From Gemella bergeri ATCC 700627 (GTDB taxonomy: Bacteria; Bacillota; Bacilli; Staphylococcales; Gemellaceae), in NCBI RefSeq assembly GCF_000469465.1, contig NZ_KI271855.1, positions 1 through 43,219 on the forward strand: a stretch of DNA of 43,219 nucleotides. The letters are read 5' to 3'. Of the stretch, positions 9,317-17,253 are shown piece by piece. The notes below the pieces were generated by a model, which was not told the origin of the DNA, made no database searches, and was given only the letters and a program-made list of their open reading frames with translations. The number at the start of each line of letters is the position of its first letter. Within the stretch, counting starts at the first letter, position 1. A program made the translations under genes and the position numbers.

Positions 9317-11167
9317 TTATACTATTTCAATAGCGGTAAAACTTCTTGGTGCGATTACTATTCCAAATGGAGTGGAGTATGATTTGTTGTTTTCAAAAAG
9401 AATTTCTCCGCTAAATTTTTTTATAAAATGAGCATCATAGTCTAAATTTATTACGCATAGTATGTTATTTCTTAAATAAGCGATACAATTATTTTTAGTA
9501 TAAACCAATTCAAAATTAGATTTAAATTTTTCTTTATTGTTATATCTAAAGTTAGATAATTTTTTATAATGAGATAACAAGTCTTCATCTTTATTGTCAT
9601 GGGCAAAACCCAAACGGTTATAAGGATCTCTAAAACCATACATACCTATTTCATCTCCATAATAAATACAAGGAACACCGGGGAGAGTAAACTGAATGAA
9701 ACTGGCAAATTTTAATAGTTCTTTTCCCTTATTATATTGTTCAAAATTTAATTTATAAGTAGGTCGTTCGTTAACGGGAATATCTTCAGGTTCATCAAAA
9801 GCTAAAACAGTTAAAACACGTTCAGTATCATGACTTGATAGTAAATTCATTAAGGAATCAAGAGCAGGTTTTGGGTAATTTTCTACCAATAAAGATATTT
9901 CATAAGCAAATTTTTCTGAATTACCATTTTTTACAAAATCAATAATCGCATTTCTCCATGGATAGTTCATCGCACTGTCCAACTGTTTACCTAAAAAATA
10001 ACGACGACGTATATTATATGAGAATTTATTTGTAGCATCTTCCCAAACTTCACCAATAATAAGAGAATCTTCATCGTAATATTTAGTTGTTTCTCTTATT
10101 CTATCTAAAAATTCATCTGGAAATTCGTCCGCAACATCAAGACGCCACCCGGAAATTCCTAAATTTTGCCAAAAGTTAAGAACACCGGTATCTTTATTAT
10201 TAATGAAATTACTATAATTTTTATTTTCTTTTATTACTGTTGGTAAATTATCAAAACCCCACCAAGAATTATACTCATAAGGAAAATTTGAAAAAGAAAA
10301 CCAATCGTAGTAAGGAGAGTTTTGTGAATTAAATGCTCCAATACTGTCATAATGATTGTAGCGATTGAAGTAAATACTATCTGAACCGGTATGACTAAAA
10401 ACACCATCTAAGATAATGCGGATATTATCATCTTTAAAATTAGTACAAAATAATTTGAACTGTTCATTAGTACCGAAATACGGATCAATTTTAAAATAGT
10501 CTGCCGTTGAATAACGATGATTTTCGGAACTTTCCATAATAGGATTTAGATAAATGCTTTCTATATTTAGCTGTTTAAAATAATTTTTTTCCTCTTCAAT
10601 ACCTAACAGATTGCCCATTAAGAAATCTGTTGCACTATAATTATTGTGAGTAATACTGGAATGAGGCACAGTATTCCAATCAATATGTCTTATTCTGTCA
10701 TCTTCATTTTTTGCTATTGTTGCTTCGTAATTATCGCTTTTTTTAAATCTATCTGGAAAAATTTGATACATAATCGATCCTTTATACCAATTTGGAGTTT
10801 TATAGTTTTTATCATAAACTGTTAATTGCCAATCAGTATATGAATGTTCATCATGTACTAATTCGGCATTTAATAGATTATTTTTTAAATAGGCGACAAT
10901 ATTATCAAATTGAAATTCAAAGTGATAAAAATACAACCCAGTTTCCAATTTTTCAAATTCTACTGAATATTTGTTATAATTATTTTCTTCATTGTTGCTG
11001 AATGTTAAACTTTTAGAAATAATCTGTCCTGTAAAATCATTTTTTATGATAATTTTCAAATCATGAAAGAAAAAATTATCTTTTATTAAAACTTCAAATT
11101 TAATATTTTCATCATTAGTAACGGCTCCCTTAGGAAGTTTATTTTGAATAGGATTGTAAATAATCAT
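9317..11167 (-). CDS. GH13 alpha-glycosidase, cyclomaltodextrinase/neopullulanase-like
   Basis: A 616-residue enzyme with an N-terminal carbohydrate-binding-like beta domain (about 1-120), then a GH13 TIM barrel starting near YQIFPDRF. The four conserved regions are present: DGVFSH (about 254-259), GWRLDVADE with the nucleophile D344, GEVWEDA with the acid E373, and SSHDTER with D447. There is no signal peptide, so it should act in the cytoplasm on maltodextrins, cyclodextrins or glycogen-derived oligosaccharides. It is divergent from the glycogen operon, which supports a role in glucan breakdown. Exact specificity is not readable. Confidence 0.88.
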   Translation of the reverse strand: MIIYNPIQNKLPKGAVTNDENIKFEVLIKDNFFFHDLKIIIKNDFTGQIISKSLTFSNNEENNYNKYSVEFEKLETGLYFYHFEFQFDNIVAYLKNNLLNAELVHDEHSYTDWQLTVYDKNYKTPNWYKGSIMYQIFPDRFKKSDNYEATIAKNEDDRIRHIDWNTVPHSSITHNNYSATDFLMGNLLGIEEEKNYFKQLNIESIYLNPIMESSENHRYSTADYFKIDPYFGTNEQFKLFCTNFKDDNIRIILDGVFSHTGSDSIYFNRYNHYDSIGAFNSQNSPYYDWFSFSNFPYEYNSWWGFDNLPTVIKENKNYSNFINNKDTGVLNFWQNLGISGWRLDVADEFPDEFLDRIRETTKYYDEDSLIIGEVWEDATNKFSYNIRRRYFLGKQLDSAMNYPWRNAIIDFVKNGNSEKFAYEISLLVENYPKPALDSLMNLLSSHDTERVLTVLAFDEPEDIPVNERPTYKLNFEQYNKGKELLKFASFIQFTLPGVPCIYYGDEIGMYGFRDPYNRLGFAHDNKDEDLLSHYKKLSNFRYNNKEKFKSNFELVYTKNNCIAYLRNNILCVINLDYDAHFIKKFSGEILFENNKSYSTPFGIVIAPRSFTAIEIV

Positions 11168-11205
11168 TTTTATTCTCCATTTATAAATGTATTAAAATCA
11201 TATCT

Positions 11206-11234
11206 ATTGTATTACAAAAAACAAGTAAAGTAAA
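11206..11234 (-). promoter_or_regulatory. probable promoter of the GH13 gene
   Basis: On the minus strand TTTACT (complement 11229-11234), a 17-nt spacer and TACAAT (complement 11206-11211) lie about 40 nt before the start codon. No cre-like site is visible at this promoter. Confidence 0.55.
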
Positions 11235-11311
11235 TAAAGAAAAACTACTAAAAAATTTTTTATATTTGAAATTAATAAAATATAAAAAATAAAAAAAATT
11301 ACTAAATTCTT

Positions 11312-11339
11312 TTGATAAAAATAAGATTTATGCTATAAT
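11312..11339 (+). promoter_or_regulatory. probable promoter of the glg operon
   Basis: TTGATA at 11312-11317, a 16-nt spacer and a perfect TATAAT at 11334-11339. Transcription would begin near 11346, leaving a leader of about 138 nt before glgB that contains the hairpin at 11379-11430 and the cre-like site at 11436. Confidence 0.65.
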
Positions 11340-11378
11340 GAAAATGTAAAAGTAAAAGTGAAATTTTTTTATAATTAA

Positions 11379-11430
11379 TGCTAAAAAATAATATTTATTC
11401 TTGAAATATAGGTTTTATATTTTTTTAGCA
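11379..11430 (+). other. leader hairpin upstream of glgB
   Basis: TGCTAAAAAA (11379-11388) and TTTTTTAGCA (11421-11430) are perfect complements around a 32-nt AT-rich loop. It sits in the predicted 5' leader and ends five bases before the cre-like site. There is no T run after the right arm, so it is not a standard terminator. Confidence 0.5.
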
Positions 11431-11435
11431 AATTA

Positions 11436-11449
11436 AGAAAACGTTTCCT
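11436..11449 (+). promoter_or_regulatory. cre-like CcpA operator
   Basis: AGAAAACGTTTCCT is a near-perfect palindrome centred on CG, in the style of catabolite-responsive elements bound by CcpA. It lies 35 nt before the glgB start and roughly 90 nt downstream of the predicted transcription start, where CcpA would act as a roadblock. Carbon-catabolite control of glycogen genes is known in low-GC Gram-positives; its use here is inferred. Confidence 0.6.
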
Positions 11450-11483
11450 GAAAATATTATAATTAGGAAGTGGAGGTAATATA

Positions 11484-13337
11484 GTGGATAATGTGGCGGA
11501 ATATTTATTTCATGAGGGAACAAATTATCATTCACACGATTTTTTAGGTTCCTTTCTGAGTGAAGATGGTTGCACATTTAGAGTATGGGCGCCAAACGCT
11601 AAAAAGGTTTATGTTACGGGAGAGTTTTGCGATTGGAAACCGAAAATTCATGAGATGAAACGAATTAGTAGTAAAGGCATTTATGAAATTAAATTACAGA
11701 ATATAAAGCAATATGATAGTTATAAATATTTTATAGTAACCTCAAGTGGAAAAGAGTTATGGAAAGCGGATCCTTATGCAAGACACTCAGAAACAAGACC
11801 CGAAACCGCATCAAAGGTTTATAAAGATTTTTCTTATGAATGGCATGATGAAAAATGGATGAAAAAAAGAACGATACCTTATACGGAACCGATGAATATA
11901 TATGAAGTTCACCTTGGTTCATGGAAACACGACGAAATTGGAAATGAATTAAGTTATCAAGTTTTAGCAGAAGAATTAGTTTCCTACGTAAAAGAAATGA
12001 ATTATACCCATATAGAATTAATGCCAATAACCGAATATCCTTATGATAAATCTTGGGGGTATCAGGTAACAGGATATTTTGCTCCTACGTCAAGATACGG
12101 AATACCGGAAGATTTTATGTATTTTGTTGATAAGTGCCACCAAAATAATATAGGTGTTATTTTGGATTGGGTTCCCGGACATTTTACAAAAGATGAACAT
12201 GGGTTATACGAATTTGACGGTACACAATGCTATGAATATTCAGATGTTAGAAAAATGGAACACGATGGTTGGGGTACAAGGGTTTTTGATTACGGTAAAA
12301 ATGAAGTTAGATCTTTTTTAATATCAAGTGCTGTTTACTGGTTGGATAATTTTCATGTAGATGGGCTTAGGGTAGATGCGGTTAGTTCGATGATTTTTTT
12401 AAATTACTGTCGTGATGATGATGAGTCTGCTCGAAATATTTATGGAGGTTTTGAAAATTTAGAAGCTATAGATTTTTTAAAGACTTTGAATAATTATGTA
12501 AGAGAATATTATCCAAGCGTTATGATGATTGCCGAAGAATCAACGAGTTATCCAAAAATTACAGTACCGGTAGAACACGGTGGACTTGGTTTTAATTTTA
12601 AATGGAATATGGGTTGGATGAATGATAGCCTTAATTATCTCGAGATTGATCCTTTTTTTAGAAACGGTTCTCATGATAAATTTACATTTTCAATGTACTA
12701 TGCTTTTTCAGAGAATTTTATACTACCACTCTCGCACGATGAGGTAGTGCATGGCAAAAAGTCCTTATTAGATAAAAGCCCTGTAGCTTATGATGATAAA
12801 TTTAACAATTTTAGAGCGTTTTTAGGTTATATGTTTGCTCATCCCGGTAAAAAATTGACATTTATGGGAATAGATATTGCTCAATTTATTGAATGGGATG
12901 AGGTGAGAGAACTTGATTGGTTGCTTATGTTATATCCAAAACACGTAACCACACATCGCTACGTAAAAGAGTTAAATAAATATTATAGACAAACGCCAGC
13001 TTTTTGGCAAAATGATGGTGATTGGAGCGGTTTTAAGTGGCATATTGTTGATGATAAACAAAACGAAGTTTTTGTTTTTTCACGTAAAGATAATAATGGT
13101 AAAGAAGTGTTGGTAGTATCCAACTTTTCAGGACAAATTTTAAAAGGCTATGAAGTTGGTGTAGATGCTTGGGGAAGTTATAAAGTAGTACTCAATTCAG
13201 ATGCAAAAAAATATGACGGAAGCGGATTACAAAACAGAAATTTGAAAACAATTAAAAAAGAAAAAAATAATTTTAAATATACTCTAAGTATAAATATTCC
13301 ACCTTATGCAACATTATATATAGAAAAAAAATACTAA
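11484..13337 (+). CDS. glgB: 1,4-alpha-glucan branching enzyme
   Basis: GlgB cuts alpha-1,4 chains and rejoins them in alpha-1,6 linkage, creating glycogen branches. This 617-residue protein has an N-terminal CBM48 domain (about 20-110; FRVWAPNAKKVYVTGEF) and a GH13 barrel with DWVPGHF, GLRVDAVSS (nucleophile D298), AEES (E351) and LSHDEVVHGK (D419), the last two typical of branching enzymes. The start is a GTG at 11484 behind the strong GGAGGT site at 11472-11477. It is the first gene of glgBCDAP, and glgC follows closely. Confidence 0.95.
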   Translation: MDNVAEYLFHEGTNYHSHDFLGSFLSEDGCTFRVWAPNAKKVYVTGEFCDWKPKIHEMKRISSKGIYEIKLQNIKQYDSYKYFIVTSSGKELWKADPYARHSETRPETASKVYKDFSYEWHDEKWMKKRTIPYTEPMNIYEVHLGSWKHDEIGNELSYQVLAEELVSYVKEMNYTHIELMPITEYPYDKSWGYQVTGYFAPTSRYGIPEDFMYFVDKCHQNNIGVILDWVPGHFTKDEHGLYEFDGTQCYEYSDVRKMEHDGWGTRVFDYGKNEVRSFLISSAVYWLDNFHVDGLRVDAVSSMIFLNYCRDDDESARNIYGGFENLEAIDFLKTLNNYVREYYPSVMMIAEESTSYPKITVPVEHGGLGFNFKWNMGWMNDSLNYLEIDPFFRNGSHDKFTFSMYYAFSENFILPLSHDEVVHGKKSLLDKSPVAYDDKFNNFRAFLGYMFAHPGKKLTFMGIDIAQFIEWDEVRELDWLLMLYPKHVTTHRYVKELNKYYRQTPAFWQNDGDWSGFKWHIVDDKQNEVFVFSRKDNNGKEVLVVSNFSGQILKGYEVGVDAWGSYKVVLNSDAKKYDGSGLQNRNLKTIKKEKNNFKYTLSINIPPYATLYIEKKY

Positions 13338-13361
13338 ACTTTATAGATGGGAGATTATATA

Positions 13362-14534
13362 ATGGTTCAAAAAAAAGAAATAGTAGCGATGTTATTAGCA
13401 GGCGGACAGGGAACAAGATTACAAGTATTAACAAAAGATATGGCAAAACCGGCGGTACCGTTTGGTGGAAAGTACCGAATTATAGATTTTCCATTATCTA
13501 ATTGTGCAAACTCCAGTATTTCGACGGTAGGCGTATTGACTCAATTTATGCCACTGGAGTTAAATTCATATATGGGTAATGGACAGCCGTGGGATTTAGA
13601 TAGAATGGATGGCGGTTTATCGATTTTACCACCATATACAGCAGGTAAAACGGGAGAATGGTATAAAGGAACTGCTAATGCAATTTATCAAAATATAAAT
13701 TATATTGAACAGTATAATCCGGATTATGTACTTATCTTGTCGGGAGATCATATTTATAAAATGAATTATAAAGAAATGCTTGATTTTCACAAACAAAAAG
13801 ATGCAGATTTAACTATTGCACATATTAATGTGTCAATAGAAGAGGCGAGTCGTTTCGGTATTTTAAATACGAATGAAGAATTACGTGTAACAGAATTTTT
13901 GGAAAAACCGGAGCATCCGATTTCAACTAAAGCATCTATGGGGATTTATATTTTCAGTTGGAAAGAATTGCGTAAATATTTAATTCGTGATGAAGAAAAT
14001 AAATTTAGTGAAAAAGATTTCGGGAAAAACATTATACCAATGATGCTTAACGAAGGAAAGAGAATATACGCATTCCCATTTGCAGGATATTGGAAAGATG
14101 TGGGAACTATTGAAAGTTTATGGGAAGCTAATATGGACTTGATTAAAAACAAGGAAAACTTTAATATTGACGATAAACTTTGGCGTATTTATTATCGTCA
14201 TGCAGGGGTTATGCCGCAGTATATTGGTAACACGGCACGAGTAAAAGAGTCTATGATTTCTGATGGAACATCTGTTTTAGGAAATGTCAATAGTTCAATT
14301 ATTTCTTCAGGTGTTACAATAGAAGAAGGAGCAGAAGTAGTTGGCAGCATTATTATGGAAAATGCACGTATTGAACAAGGAGCAAAAGTTTATAATTCTA
14401 TTGTAGCAGAAGGTGCTGTTATTAAAGCATACATAGAAGTAGGACATAGAGATATTGTTTTAGGTCAAGAGATGATTACCATTATAGGTAAGGATGAAAT
14501 TGTATATGAAAATAGAAAGGCGGGGGAAATTTGA
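13362..14534 (+). CDS. glgC: glucose-1-phosphate adenylyltransferase, catalytic subunit
   Basis: GlgC makes ADP-glucose from ATP and glucose-1-phosphate, the committed step of glycogen synthesis. It shows the nucleotidyltransferase loop GGQGTRL, the [16 protein letters not shown] segment, [15 protein letters not shown] and a C-terminal left-handed beta-helix with repeated I/V-x-G turns. An in-frame ATG at 13347 overlaps the GGGAG ribosome site, so the ATG at 13362, 8 nt downstream of that site, is chosen; this gives 390 residues. GlgD follows one base after the stop and should form a heterotetramer with it, as in other Bacilli. Confidence 0.95.
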   Translation: MVQKKEIVAMLLAGGQGTRLQVLTKDMAKPAVPFGGKYRIIDFPLSNCANSSISTVGVLTQFMPLELNSYMGNGQPWDLDRMDGGLSILPPYTAGKTGEWYKGTANAIYQNINYIEQYNPDYVLILSGDHIYKMNYKEMLDFHKQKDADLTIAHINVSIEEASRFGILNTNEELRVTEFLEKPEHPISTKASMGIYIFSWKELRKYLIRDEENKFSEKDFGKNIIPMMLNEGKRIYAFPFAGYWKDVGTIESLWEANMDLIKNKENFNIDDKLWRIYYRHAGVMPQYIGNTARVKESMISDGTSVLGNVNSSIISSGVTIEEGAEVVGSIIMENARIEQGAKVYNSIVAEGAVIKAYIEVGHRDIVLGQEMITIIGKDEIVYENRKAGEI

Positions 14535-14535
14535 T

Positions 14536-15651
14536 ATGGTAAATGCCTTTTGTATATTATTCGCAGATAGTTATAAAAAAAGTAATGATTTGCAGGGATT
14601 GGTAAGGGACAGAACACTTGCGTCGTTACCGGTTGCATCAAGATATAGAATGGTGGATTTTATGTTGTCGTCATTAGTTAAGGCGGAAGTACCGAATATA
14701 GCAATCGTCAGTAATCAAAACTATAAATCATTAATGGATCATGTAGGTTGGGGAAAAGATTGGGATTTGAATCGTAAAAATCGTGGACTTAAATTTATTA
14801 CCCCTTTATCTAATCATTTATCAACACGTGTGGCACGCAATAAAATAGAAGCATTGAGTAATACAATGGTATATGCAGATAGTTTATTAGAAGAATATTG
14901 TATTTTAGTGGATTCTAATATTGTCGGTAATATTGACTTTAAAGAAATGTTAAAATATCATTTAGCCACCAATGCAGATATAACTCTTGCATATACTTAC
15001 AGACAACCTAATATTGGTGAGTCACAAATTATTTTTGATGAAAATAATCGTGTATATGACAGCTTATATCATTTTAACGGTTCGAATGAAATATGTGCAA
15101 CTCAAGTTAAAATATATATTATGACTAAAGAGTTATTTAAAGAGGTTGTAAAAAAAGGGTTAACATTAGGCTGGGAAGATATATTGTTAGATTATGTAGC
15201 TAAAAACTTTCACCAGTTAAATGTTTATGCCTACGAAATAACAGGGTATAGTAAGACTATTAATACGGTAAAATCATATTTTGAATTTAACAGAGATTTA
15301 TTAAATCGTGATAAGTTAAATGAAGTGTTTTTATCAGGAGCAGACATACTGACACGGGTTCAAGATAGTGTACCTACACGTTATGGAGAACATTCCGTAG
15401 TAAGTAATTCATTATTGGGAGATGGTTGTGTAATCAAAGGAACTGTTAAGAATAGTATTTTATTTAGAGACGTGGTGGTGGAAGAAGGAGCAATAGTAAA
15501 AAATTCAATTATTATGCAAAATGGAATAATTAATCGCAATGTGCATGTTAATTATATTATTTCGGATAAATTAGTTGAAATATCAGAAGATATGGAACTA
15601 AAAGGCGCAGAAAACAATCCTATAATTATTGAAAAAGGAAAAAGAGTATAA
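14536..15651 (+). CDS. glgD: glucose-1-phosphate adenylyltransferase, regulatory GlgD subunit
   Basis: This 371-residue protein is related to GlgC but lacks the GGxGTRL nucleotide loop (here FADSYKKSND). It keeps the fold landmarks LPVASRYRMVDFMLSSL and the C-terminal beta-helix. In Bacillus and Geobacillus GlgD is a non-catalytic partner that raises GlgC activity; that role is expected here. The ATG at 14536 is preceded by AAAGGCGGGGG and lies one base after the glgC stop. Longer in-frame starts inside glgC are unlikely because they have no ribosome site. Confidence 0.93.
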   Translation: MVNAFCILFADSYKKSNDLQGLVRDRTLASLPVASRYRMVDFMLSSLVKAEVPNIAIVSNQNYKSLMDHVGWGKDWDLNRKNRGLKFITPLSNHLSTRVARNKIEALSNTMVYADSLLEEYCILVDSNIVGNIDFKEMLKYHLATNADITLAYTYRQPNIGESQIIFDENNRVYDSLYHFNGSNEICATQVKIYIMTKELFKEVVKKGLTLGWEDILLDYVAKNFHQLNVYAYEITGYSKTINTVKSYFEFNRDLLNRDKLNEVFLSGADILTRVQDSVPTRYGEHSVVSNSLLGDGCVIKGTVKNSILFRDVVVEEGAIVKNSIIMQNGIINRNVHVNYIISDKLVEISEDMELKGAENNPIIIEKGKRV

Positions 15652-15662
15652 TATATGAAGTT

Positions 15663-15740
15663 AGAGCATCGCTGGGATTATATAAAATTTTCGATTTTGG
15701 GGAGAAAATGGAGTTAATAAGGCTATATGGCGATGTTTTT
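15663..15740 (+). other. structured glgD-glgA spacer, possible internal terminator
   Basis: CATCGC (15667-15672) pairs with GCGATG (15730-15735), extendable outwards by four AT or G-T pairs, and the right arm runs straight into TTTTT. The 57-nt loop can fold again (ATTTTC with GAAAAT). It could partly terminate transcription or act as an RNA processing site between glgBCD and glgAP. This is a prediction. Confidence 0.4.
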
Positions 15741-15781
15741 AACTTTTTATATTAATTAATAACAACTAAGGAGATGTTATA

Positions 15782-17200
15782 ATGAAAGTGTTATTTGTGG
15801 CGGCAGAGGCTGCACCTTTTGTTAAAGTTGGCGGATTGGGTGATGTAATAGGTTCGCTACCAAAAGCATTGCAGGATGAAGGTGTTGAAGCAAGAGTAAT
15901 TTTACCGTTATATACTTCAATTGATAGAGAAAAATTTAATTTACAATATAAAAAACATATTTTTATTAATTTAGGTTGGAGAAAAGCATATTGCGGTATT
16001 TTTGAGACAGAAATTGATGGTGTGAAATTTTATTTTATTGATAATGAGCAATATTTTAATCGCTCCGGTATTTATGGACAAGATGATGATGGAGAGCGTT
16101 TTGCATTTTTCTCAAAAGCGGCATTGGAAATATTACCTCATATAGAGTATAAACCGGATGTCCTTAATGCTAACGATTGGCATACAGCATTATCAATTAT
16201 ATATTTAGATGATTTGAAATCACGTGGCGAAAATTTCTATAATAAAATAAAAAGTGTTATTTCAATTCATAATATAGAGTTCCAAGGGATATTCAATCCA
16301 TATGATATGCGAGATTTATTCGGTTTGGATAATAAATATTTTGATGCATTAATTTACAACGGTAATTTAAATTTATTAAAAGGTGCTATACAATTGGCGG
16401 ATCGTATTAATACAGTAAGTGAAACATATTCTCACGAAATTTTAGAGCCGTATTTTTCTTATGGTTTAGACAGTATATTAAGGGTCGAACAAGGAAAACT
16501 ACATGGTATTGTTAATGGTATAGATATAGATAAATTTAATCCAAAAACGGATAAACAACTTTATAAGAATTACGATTTGGAAACTATTAAAAATAAAGTG
16601 CAAAATAAATTAAAATTACAAGAAGAAATGTCGTTGGAGATAAATGAAAATATACCGATGATAGGTATGGTAACCCGCCTTACACATCAAAAGGGGATTG
16701 ACTTACTACTACATGTAGCCGATGAAATTTTAAAATGCGGAGCACAGCTAATTATTCTTGGTACAGGTGATAGTCATTACGAGGAGGCATTACATGCTTT
16801 AGAGTTTAGGCGCCATGATAAAGTTCGTAGTTTAATCATGTTTTCCGGTGAAATGTCAGCGAAGATATATGGAGCATGCGATATGTTTCTTATGCCGTCA
16901 AAAACAGAACCATGTGGGTTGTCGCAAATGATTTCAATGCGTTACGGTACTGTTCCAATCGTTCATCGTGTAGGAGGATTGAGAGATACTGTTGAGCCGT
17001 TTAACGGCTCTCAAGGAACAGGATTTACTTTTGAAACATTTGATGCTTACGATATGTTGGATGCAATTTATAGAGCAACGTATTGTTATTATCAAGAACG
17101 TTATAATTGGAATAAAATAATAAAAAACGCCATGCAACAAGATGTTAGTTGGAAAAAATCAGCAGTAAAATACTTAGATATGTACAAGTTTATAGTTTAA
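15782..17200 (+). CDS. glgA: glycogen synthase (ADP-glucose)
   Basis: A GT5-family, GT-B fold synthase that adds glucose from ADP-glucose to the growing alpha-1,4 chain. It has the N-terminal KVGGLGDVIGSLPKAL (about 15-30), SIHNIEFQG, GIDIDKFNP and, in the C-terminal half, MVTRLTHQKGIDLL and the catalytic-loop region KTEPCGLSQMISMRYG. At 472 residues the length is standard. The ribosome site AAGGAG lies 7 nt before the ATG. It follows glgD after a 130-nt structured spacer and precedes glgP by 53 nt. Confidence 0.96.
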   Translation: MKVLFVAAEAAPFVKVGGLGDVIGSLPKALQDEGVEARVILPLYTSIDREKFNLQYKKHIFINLGWRKAYCGIFETEIDGVKFYFIDNEQYFNRSGIYGQDDDGERFAFFSKAALEILPHIEYKPDVLNANDWHTALSIIYLDDLKSRGENFYNKIKSVISIHNIEFQGIFNPYDMRDLFGLDNKYFDALIYNGNLNLLKGAIQLADRINTVSETYSHEILEPYFSYGLDSILRVEQGKLHGIVNGIDIDKFNPKTDKQLYKNYDLETIKNKVQNKLKLQEEMSLEINENIPMIGMVTRLTHQKGIDLLLHVADEILKCGAQLIILGTGDSHYEEALHALEFRRHDKVRSLIMFSGEMSAKIYGACDMFLMPSKTEPCGLSQMISMRYGTVPIVHRVGGLRDTVEPFNGSQGTGFTFETFDAYDMLDAIYRATYCYYQERYNWNKIIKNAMQQDVSWKKSAVKYLDMYKFIV

Positions 17201-17253
17201 TAATATTTAAAATGTAATACTAAATGTAGAAAAATATAATTTAGGAGAGATAG

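Noticed and set aside
13347-13361. Upstream ATG for glgC
   Set aside because: This ATG overlaps the GGGAG ribosome site of the ATG at 13362.
15656-15718. 20-codon ORF between glgD and glgA (MKLEHRWDYIKF...)
   Set aside because: It has no convincing ribosome site and overlaps the terminator-like structure; most likely chance.
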